Assembly (NCBI GenBank): GCA_036489495.1
Contig: DASXFR010000087.1
Span: forward strand, 1-64,000
Direction: 5' to 3'
From: DASZIT01 sp036489495
GTDB taxonomy: Bacteria; Actinomycetota; Acidimicrobiia; Acidimicrobiales; RAAP-2
Length of the DNA stretch: 64,000 nt
Shown here: one piece after another, positions 59,341 through 64,000 of the stretch
Layout of the letters: each line of letters opens with the position of its first letter
Numbering within the stretch: position 1 is the first letter of the stretch
Program-made: the position numbers and the translations under genes
Notes under the pieces: model-generated
What the model was told of the DNA's origin: nothing
Database searches by the model: none
What the model saw: only the letters and a program-made list of their open reading frames with translations

Positions 59341-59925
59341 TCAGCTGGCGGCCGACCCCCGCTGAGCGGCGCGATCGGCTCCGCTCGTCCCCGGACCCCC
59401 GGCTCCGGCCGCCACTGCCCCATCTCCCGGATCGCCGCCCGGGCCGGTGCCCGGCCCATCTCCCGCCCCGGGGTCTCCCCCGGCCTTCCCGGCCGCCGCC
59501 CCCGCCGCCGCCCCGGCCACCTCGGCGTTGTCCTCGTTCTCATGCCGGAAGGACAGGTAGATCCGCATCATCGCCTGCTTCTGCTCTTCGTTGAGGTTGT
59601 TGTCGCCGAAGATGTGGCGGGCCAGGTCGGTGTTCCCATCCGGCTTCTCCAGGATGCCGGCCTGGACGTAGAGGGTCTCGGCCGAGATCCGCAAGGCTTT
59701 GGCGATCTGCTGGAGGATCTCCGCCGACGGTCGCCGCAACCCCCGCTCGATCTGGCTCAGGTAGGGATTGGAGATCCCGGCCAGCTCCGACAGTCGACGC
59801 AACGACAGGCGGGCGCTCCCCCGCTGCTCGCGGATGAACGAACCGAGCTCGTTGAACCGCTCGGGGAGTTCCTTCACGCCCGGGATCCTTTCGACCGGAG
59901 AGTCCTTCTTGCCTTTCACGATCAC
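59341..59925 (-). CDS. XRE-family helix-turn-helix regulator
   Basis: DNA-binding protein of 194 aa. The HTH spans about residues 26-90 (FNELGSFIREQRGSARLSLRRLSELAGISNPYLSQIERGLRRPSAEILQQIAKALRISAETLY). Then comes LARHIFGDNNLNEEQKQAMMRIYLSFRHEN, and the last 80 residues are an Ala/Gly/Asp/Pro low-complexity tail. GTG 59925 overlaps the stop of the RsiG-like gene (GTGA), which fixes the start although the frame is open upstream. The target genes are unknown. As the third gene of sodX-rsiG-like-xre it is likely made together with the c-di-GMP-type protein. Confidence 0.85.
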   Translation of the reverse strand: MIVKGKKDSPVERIPGVKELPERFNELGSFIREQRGSARLSLRRLSELAGISNPYLSQIERGLRRPSAEILQQIAKALRISAETLYVQAGILEKPDGNTDLARHIFGDNNLNEEQKQAMMRIYLSFRHENEDNAEVAGAAAGAAAGKAGGDPGAGDGPGTGPGGDPGDGAVAAGAGGPGTSGADRAAQRGSAAS

Positions 59926-60479
59926 GACAGCAGCCCGTCGACCGAGGCCCGGCCGGACTTGTAACGGCTCACCAGTTCCGCCTGGAGGGCGTCGATGCGT
60001 TGATGGAGCCCGCGGCGCTCGGTCGACACCCGGCGTTCGATCTCCTCGAGCCCGTCGGCCATCGAGCTGAGCTGCTCCTGGCTCAGTTCCCCCAGATGCC
60101 CGATCTGGTCGGAGCTCACCACCGCGTCGAGCTCGGCGGTGAGGTCGGACTCCTCGGTGTCGGGAGCCATCACCGTCATCATGTGACCCGGACCCGGTGG
60201 GCGCCCCGGGCCCGACGCCAGGATGGCCGGCAACCCCTCGACCAGCGCGGCCAGATCCGGCGGCTCGGCGGGACCGGCATCGTCGCCGGCCGGGCGGACC
60301 AGGTAGGCCTGGACGATGTCGAGACGGCCCTGGGCCAGGCGCCGGAGGTAGGAGAGGGCGACCTCGGCCTCCTGGCACTCGGCCCGCATGGACCGGATGT
60401 CGTCCAGCGACTTCGACTCCATACCCTGGAGGTAGGAGTCGGTAAGAAGACGACCGAGGTCAGCCTGGAGACTCGCCAT
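59922..60479 (-). CDS. RsiG-like coiled-coil protein with c-di-GMP-binding signature
   Basis: Protein of 185 aa, two helical segments joined by a Pro/Gly linker (about 62-105). Helix 1 holds E39-x3-S43-x2-R46-x3-Q50-x3-D54, an exact match to the E(X)3S(X)2R(X)3Q(X)3D signature by which Streptomyces RsiG binds c-di-GMP. Helix 2 holds E148-x3-S152-x2-R155-x3-H159-x3-D163, the same spacing with His for Gln. In Streptomyces c-di-GMP-bound RsiG sequesters the sigma factor WhiG. Here no sigma gene is nearby. The ATG overlaps the sodX TAA (TAATG). The family assignment is an inference from the motif pair, the surrounding SLDDIRSMR and LSYLRRLAQGRLDI text, and length. Confidence 0.8.
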   Translation of the reverse strand: MASLQADLGRLLTDSYLQGMESKSLDDIRSMRAECQEAEVALSYLRRLAQGRLDIVQAYLVRPAGDDAGPAEPPDLAALVEGLPAILASGPGRPPGPGHMMTVMAPDTEESDLTAELDAVVSSDQIGHLGELSQEQLSSMADGLEEIERRVSTERRGLHQRIDALQAELVSRYKSGRASVDGLLS

Positions 60480-60949
60480 TACCCCCGATCGTACTCCGCA
60501 GCCCAGGGGCCACGGCCCGTGCGCCCAGGCGGGGCATAGCGGTAGACAGCTCGCCCCAGCACCGACGACATCGGGACCGGACCGAACGTCCGGCTGTCGG
60601 TGCTGGCCTGGCTCGCATCGCCGAGGACTTCGACGGTGCCGGCCTTGCTGTCCACCGACGACACCCGCTTGACCAGAACCCTGCCTGGATGCCGAGGGTC
60701 GCGCACCGCCACCACTTCCCCGGGCTTCACCCCGGGTGTTCCTCCGAACAACGCCGCCAGGCTCCGGCGCACCGGCTTGACGACCACCAGGCAGTCACCG
60801 GGAAGGAAGGCCGGCGCCATCGACCGACCCTCCACCTTCACCCGGCGCACCACCCGGGACAATGCCACTAGGGCGGCGAGCGCGGCGACGACTCCGGCCA
60901 GGATTGCCCGGGACGCCGTCGGGGTAGAAGATCCAGGACGGGCCGCCAT
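60479..60949 (-). CDS. sodX: Nickel-type superoxide dismutase maturation protease (SodX), S26 family
   Basis: Membrane-anchored S26 (signal-peptidase-like) protease, 156 aa. One N-terminal helix (AILAGVVAALAALVALSRVV) anchors it. The catalytic Ser43 is in VEGRSMAPAFLPGDCLVV and the general-base Lys94 in GRVLVKRVSSVD; LGDASQASTDSRTFGPVP is the C-terminal S26 motif. It is divergent from sodN, 77 bp away. In Streptomyces and cyanobacteria the equivalent protease removes the SodN propeptide so that His1 becomes the N-terminus. It is followed by the RsiG-like gene with a 1-nt overlap. Confidence 0.9.
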   Translation of the reverse strand: MAARPGSSTPTASRAILAGVVAALAALVALSRVVRRVKVEGRSMAPAFLPGDCLVVVKPVRRSLAALFGGTPGVKPGEVVAVRDPRHPGRVLVKRVSSVDSKAGTVEVLGDASQASTDSRTFGPVPMSSVLGRAVYRYAPPGRTGRGPWAAEYDRG

Positions 60950-61011
60950 CAGGGCATCCTGGTTAAGGTGGGCCGGAATTGCATCTCAACCACTCTGCCC
61001 CAGAGAAACCG

Positions 61012-61017
61012 AAGGAG
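61012..61017 (+). promoter_or_regulatory. Ribosome-binding site of sodN
   Basis: AAGGAG lies 9 nt before ATG 61027. It picks this ATG over the start of the longer open frame at 60979, for which no ribosome site is seen. Confidence 0.6.
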
Positions 61018-61026
61018 CCTTGCCCC

Positions 61027-61443
61027 ATGCGAATCACCGACCGCCTGCTGACCGCCCTCGACCATCTGTCCGCACCGGTGACGGGGCACGCCCACTGCGA
61101 CCTTCCCTGTGGTGTGTACGACCCGGCCCAGGCCCGCATCGAGGCCGAGTCGGTGAAGAACACCATGGACAAGTACAACGACTCGGACGATGAGGTCTTC
61201 AAGACCCGGGCCATCATCATCAAGGAGGAGCGCGCCGACCTGGTCAAGCACCACCTCTGGGTGCTGTGGACCGACTACTTCAAGCCCGAGCACCTCGAGA
61301 AGTACCCGCAGCTTCACGACATGTTCTGGAAGGCCACCAAGACGGCCGGCGAGGCCAAGAAGACCACTGACGCCAAGGTCGGCGAGCGCCTGTTGACCGA
61401 GATCGCCGCGATCGACAAGATCTTCTGGGAAACCAAGAAGTAG
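61027..61443 (+). CDS. sodN: Nickel-containing superoxide dismutase (SodN)
   Basis: Ni-SOD precursor of 138 aa. The mature enzyme begins at H23: HCDLPCGVYDPAQARIEAESV is the nickel hook, in which the amino group and imidazole of His1 plus Cys2 and Cys6 bind the metal. The 22-residue propeptide (ending VTGHA) would be removed by SodX, encoded divergently. The rest is the four-helix bundle (VKNTMDKYND, ADLVKHHLWVLWTDYFKPEHLEKYPQLHDMFWKATK). It removes superoxide in the cytosol, next to genes for a respiratory chain and mycothiol. Confidence 0.97.
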   Translation: MRITDRLLTALDHLSAPVTGHAHCDLPCGVYDPAQARIEAESVKNTMDKYNDSDDEVFKTRAIIIKEERADLVKHHLWVLWTDYFKPEHLEKYPQLHDMFWKATKTAGEAKKTTDAKVGERLLTEIAAIDKIFWETKK

Positions 61444-61448
61444 AGGCG

Positions 61449-61685
61449 TCAGACCGGGCAGGTGCCGCACCGGCGGGCGGTAGGGAGTTCGGCGAGCCGG
61501 GCGTCGTCGATGGGTTCGCCGCACTCCTCGCATCTCCCGTAGGTGCCGGCGTCGAGGCGGGCCAGCGACTGTTCGACCTCGTTGAGGAGGGCGTCGACCG
61601 CGTCGATGTCGGCGTCGGTGACTCCACTGTCGATCGCCCCGCCCTCGTCGACCTGGGTGTCCGTCGGGTTGAGGTCGGCATCCAT
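61449..61685 (-). CDS. TraR/DksA-type zinc-finger protein
   Basis: Protein of 78 aa. The zinc site is C52, C55, C73 and C76 (RCEECGEPI and RRCGTCP). A helix with VEQSLARLDAGTYG precedes it, as in the DksA C4 zinc-finger family. The first 25 residues are acidic. DksA itself adjusts RNA polymerase with ppGpp through a longer coiled coil; this short form has only a remnant of that arm, so the role is uncertain. It converges with sodN, 5 bp between stops. Confidence 0.82.
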   Translation of the reverse strand: MDADLNPTDTQVDEGGAIDSGVTDADIDAVDALLNEVEQSLARLDAGTYGRCEECGEPIDDARLAELPTARRCGTCPV

Positions 61686-61745
61686 CCCGCGGATGCTACC
61701 CGTAGGTTGTCTGCTCTCACGACTGAAGCCGTGGGATTCTGGAGT

Positions 61746-62987
61746 TCAGGCTGCCAAGATCCCCGCAGGGACCTTGGTCTTCTTACCATCTTCGCCCACC
61801 GGAGATGCAGCATCAACGGGTTCAGACCAGCCCGTCGGTGCTCCGATGCGGTCCGGATTCAGGTTCCGGGCCGCATTGCGGTCACGTCCGAGGACGAGCC
61901 CACATGCCCGGCACCGGAATACCCGGTCCGACAATTCCATGCGGGGCTTGGCTTTCGTCCCGCAAGAACTGCATGTCTGCGTGGTGTACCTCGAAGGGAG
62001 CACCATGACTTCGGTTCCGGCCTAGGTGGCCTGCCATTGCAAAATGGCCAGGAAATGCCCCCACCCCGCATCAGCGATCGACCGGTTGAGGCCGACCTTG
62101 TGCCGCTCTTTCCCCCGCCTCGACATGTCCTTTATCGAGAGATCCTCGATGCCGATCCGGTCATAAGTGGCGGCTAATGACCTGGCGGCCTTGTGGTGGA
62201 AGTCGGTCCGCTGGTTGCCACCTTGGCCGCTTCCCGTGCCGCCTGCCGTTTTGCTCTGGCCCGGCCCTTCGATCCCTTCTGCTTCCTCGCCATATTTCGC
62301 TGGGAACGAGCCCGGGACTTAGCGCCGGCGCGGGCGAACCGAGGGTTCTCGATGTCGCTGCCGGGGTCTTCGGTGGTGGCGAATGTGGTCAGTCCGACGT
62401 CGAGACCGGTGGAGCTACCTCCGTGTGCAACCGGGACCTCGGGCACCTCGATCCGGACCACGAAGCTGGCCCAGTAGCGCCCGGCCGGGTCCCGGTAAAG
62501 GGTGACGCTGGTGGCCTTGCCCGGCAGCGGCCGCGACCAAACCACTCGACCGGTAAGCGGCCTCCGCCTACGGCCACCGCCAGCCGCTCACCGGGCTGGC
62601 CCAGTCCCGTACCTGTCACCCTGAACCCGTTCTTCGTCCACCGGGCGGTGGCATAGCCGTCCCGTCGCTTCTTGAAGGCGGGCCGCCCGGCAGGGTTTGA
62701 CTTGTCAAAGAAAGCGCAATTGAGCGGTAGAGGTCCGGCAGGACCTGTTGCTCGGGGACGCTCGGCTGGGCAGCCAACCAGTCGAACCGGCTGCGCCAGT
62801 CGCTCAGCTCCTTGTCCGCGTCAACGAGGTTAAGGGTCACTCCCTCGTGCCGCCACAGGTCTGACCAGCGACCCAATGCCTGGTTCCACACGAACCGGCA
62901 GGAGTCGAAGACACCCTGGAGGAGCTGAGCCTCCTGGGACCTCACCCGGAGCCGATAGTTGTAACGGGCCTCAACCGTCTTCATCAC
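61746..62987 (-). pseudogene. tnpB: tnpB (OrfB, RNA-guided nuclease family) pseudogene
   Basis: The pieces together cover a full TnpB of about 410 aa. N-terminus at 62987: MMKTVEARYNYRLRVRSQEA and FVWNQALGRW. A frameshift near 62710 is followed by SNPAGRPAFKKRRDGYATARW; another near 62545 leads to SRPLPGKATSVTLYRD. The RuvC Asp is in GLDVGLTTFATTEDPG. A third frameshift near 62215 leads to IGIEDLSIKDMSRRG (RuvC Glu). A TAG at about 62025 interrupts WQAT*AGTEV, before the zinc finger CSSCG...CRACG and the last RuvC motif GRDRNAARNLN. No single frame can give a working protein. All catalytic residues are otherwise kept, so decay is recent. Confidence 0.85.
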
Positions 62988-63065
62988 CGCCTACGATCCC
63001 AGAGAACTGTGACACCCATGTCCGTCAATGAGCTTCGGGGTTCCGCCCCGAGTGGGGCTATCTCT

Positions 63066-63085
63066 CCCACGGCTGAAGCCGTGGG
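63066..63085. repeat. Perfect 9-bp-stem hairpin at the tnpB-proximal end of the IS
   Basis: CCCACGGCT and AGCCGTGGG pair around a 2-nt loop. An imperfect copy is at 61714-61733 on the other side of the tnpB remnant. Confidence 0.8.
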
Positions 63086-63109
63086 CTTCTCGCAGCACGC
63101 CCAGTCCCT

Positions 63110-64000
63110 ATGAGCGGTCCCACCCCGACATCCAACGCCGGTTCGTCAGCGGCCGACCCGGTGACCCGGCTCATCGGCACCGGCCAACTGGTCCCCTGCC
63201 TCGACGGAACCGACCGGCCGGCCATTGAGCTCGACCAGGCCGCCTCGACCCAGGCCCTGCCCGAAGCCGCCGACCGGGTGTCCGAGTTCCTCCCCTGGTA
63301 TTCGAGCGTCCATCGCGGCGCCGGCTACCGCTCCCGCCGGGCCACCGCCGCCTACGAGGAGGCTCGCCGGGCGGTGTTGGCCTTCGCCGGGCGGGATCCC
63401 GACGGCGACGACGTAGCCGTGCTGTGCCGCAACACCACCGAGGCGATCAACCATCTCGCCTACCGGTTGCGGCTGTCCCCCGACGATGTGGTGGTGACCA
63501 CCGTCGTCGAACACCACGCCAACCTGTTGCCCTGGGGCCGGGTGGCCGAACGCCGCTATGTCGAGTGCACCACCGAAGGCACCTTTACCGCCGAGGACGT
63601 CGAGGCGGCGCTCGATGCCGAGCCGAAACCAAAGTTGCTGGCCATCACCGGCGCATCGAATGTGACCGGTTGGTTGCCGCCCCTCGACGCCATCATCGAG
63701 AGCGCCCATCGGCGCGGCATCCCGGTGGCGGTCGACGCCGCCCAACTCGCGCCCCACCGGCCGCTGCCCTCCACTGCCGACTACCTCGCCTTCAGTGGGC
63801 ACAAGCTCTATGCCCCGTTCGGATCCGGTGCCCTGATCGGACCCCGGTCGACCTTCGAGACCGGCGATCCGTTTCTGGCCGGAGGTGGGGCCGTCGACCT
63901 GGTCGGGTTGGACGAAGTGGTGTGGACGGCCCCGCCCGACCGGGAAGAGGCCGGCTCGCCCAACGTCATCGGGGCGGTGGCGCTCCATGCCGCCATCGAC
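63110..64000 (+). CDS. Class V aminotransferase (cysteine desulfurase-like), 5' part
   Basis: The frame is open from ATG 63110 to the window end, 297 codons without a stop, so the C-terminus is missing. Fold-type I PLP enzyme pattern: IELDQAASTQALP, YSSVHRGAGYRSRRATAAYEEAR, AVLCRNTTEAINHLAYRL, TTVVEHHANLLPWG, TGASNVTGWLPPLDAI, VAVDAAQLAPHRPL and the PLP lysine K232 in AFSGHKLYAPFGSG. This resembles SufS/CsdA cysteine desulfurases; the catalytic Cys loop would be beyond the edge. There is no ribosome site directly upstream, because the IS remnant ends about 20 bp before the ATG and may have replaced the original promoter. Confidence 0.88.
   Translation, partial: MSGPTPTSNAGSSAADPVTRLIGTGQLVPCLDGTDRPAIELDQAASTQALPEAADRVSEFLPWYSSVHRGAGYRSRRATAAYEEARRAVLAFAGRDPDGDDVAVLCRNTTEAINHLAYRLRLSPDDVVVTTVVEHHANLLPWGRVAERRYVECTTEGTFTAEDVEAALDAEPKPKLLAITGASNVTGWLPPLDAIIESAHRRGIPVAVDAAQLAPHRPLPSTADYLAFSGHKLYAPFGSGALIGPRSTFETGDPFLAGGGAVDLVGLDEVVWTAPPDREEAGSPNVIGAVALHAAID

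Larger units (their letters stand above)
61700..63095 (-). mobile_element. Decayed IS200/IS605-type (IS1341-like) element with TnpB only
   Basis: The element carries a broken tnpB and no tnpA. Both ends hold a related 25-bp stretch in the same orientation: 61714-61738 and 63066-63090, 22 of 25 bases equal. The outer copy near the 5' end of tnpB is the perfect hairpin CCCACGGCT-GA-AGCCGTGGG (63066-63085), preceded by a second hairpin at 63045-63058 (GCCCC/GGGGC). Such subterminal hairpins are what TnpA recognises in this family. The exact borders and target site cannot be fixed. The insertion separates the zinc-finger gene from the class V aminotransferase gene. Confidence 0.8.

Noticed and set aside
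60950..61026. A nickel-repressor (Nur) operator in the sodN/sodX spacer
   Set aside because: Only one half-site-like TTGCAT at 60979 was seen. The paired TTGCAA-N5-TTGCAA form is absent, so no claim is made.
1..64000. tRNA, rRNA or riboswitch genes
   Set aside because: The short intergenic regions were read for cloverleaf ends and known aptamer cores; none was found by eye. A covariance-model search would be the decisive test.

Overview
The window is a GC-rich, gene-dense chromosomal segment of an actinobacterium, most likely a member of Acidimicrobiia or a close relative. The evidence is gene content and order: an actinobacterial ctaE-qcrCAB cluster with a three-helix Rieske protein and a diheme QcrC; a mycothiol glycosyltransferase (mshA) next to a YbjN gene, with proC and an excisionase-like HTH gene nearby, an order also known in mycobacteria; rex-hemACD; nickel superoxide dismutase with its protease; and a SCO6745-like protein. 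GTG starts are common, and 1-4 nt start/stop overlaps (GTGA, ATGA, TGATG) link most neighbours. No rRNA, tRNA, CRISPR array or prophage was seen. The class assignment is inference.

Layout. 0-0.5 kb: the cut-off 3' end of a DUF222/HNH gene. 0.7-4.6 kb (minus): bc1 complex and oxidase subunit III. 4.7-7.1 kb: HelD helicase. 7.4-12.8 kb (plus): hemE, hemH, hemY and an Lnt-like acyltransferase. 12.8-23.9 kb: a HAD-like protein, a large membrane protein (degenerate phosphoesterase plus DUF2156), a GT39-like glycosyltransferase, a SCO6745-like protein, a membrane protein, an MMPL transporter, a dienelactone-hydrolase-like protein and a LapA-like protein. 23.9-40.4 kb (minus): a complete 14-gene nuoA-N operon. 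40.6-41.9 kb (plus): a geranylgeranyl-reductase-like enzyme that may reduce menaquinone side chains. 42.0-45.3 kb (minus): two paralogous membrane-anchored proteins of unknown function. 45.5-52.5 kb (minus): rex-hemA-hemC-cobA-hemD-hemB-hemL. 52.6-57.4 kb: small envelope proteins, lipoproteins, a SAM hydroxide adenosyltransferase, an excisionase-like HTH protein and proC. 57.4-59.3 kb: ybjN and mshA. 59.3-61.0 kb (minus): sodX, a protein matching the c-di-GMP-binding signature of the anti-sigma factor RsiG, and an XRE regulator in one overlapping operon, divergent from sodN. 61.4-63.1 kb: a TraR/DksA-like zinc-finger gene and a decayed IS200/IS605-type TnpB element. From 63.1 kb: a class V aminotransferase cut by the window end.

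Taken together, the segment is mostly aerobic respiration and its cofactors. NDH-1 and the bc1/oxidase genes form a menaquinone-linked chain. Two separate clusters supply all steps from glutamyl-tRNA to porphyrin metallation except a visible coproheme decarboxylase (HemQ). Rex lies at the head of the early heme cluster, which suggests NADH/NAD+ control. Mycothiol and Ni-SOD genes add redox defence. The most unusual items are the RsiG-like operon, leaderless-type promoters placed 6-9 nt before start codons, two genes whose conserved N-termini extend past any ATG/GTG/TTG start, an Lnt homologue with serine at the catalytic cysteine position, and recurrent low-complexity dipeptide tracts in otherwise conserved enzymes.
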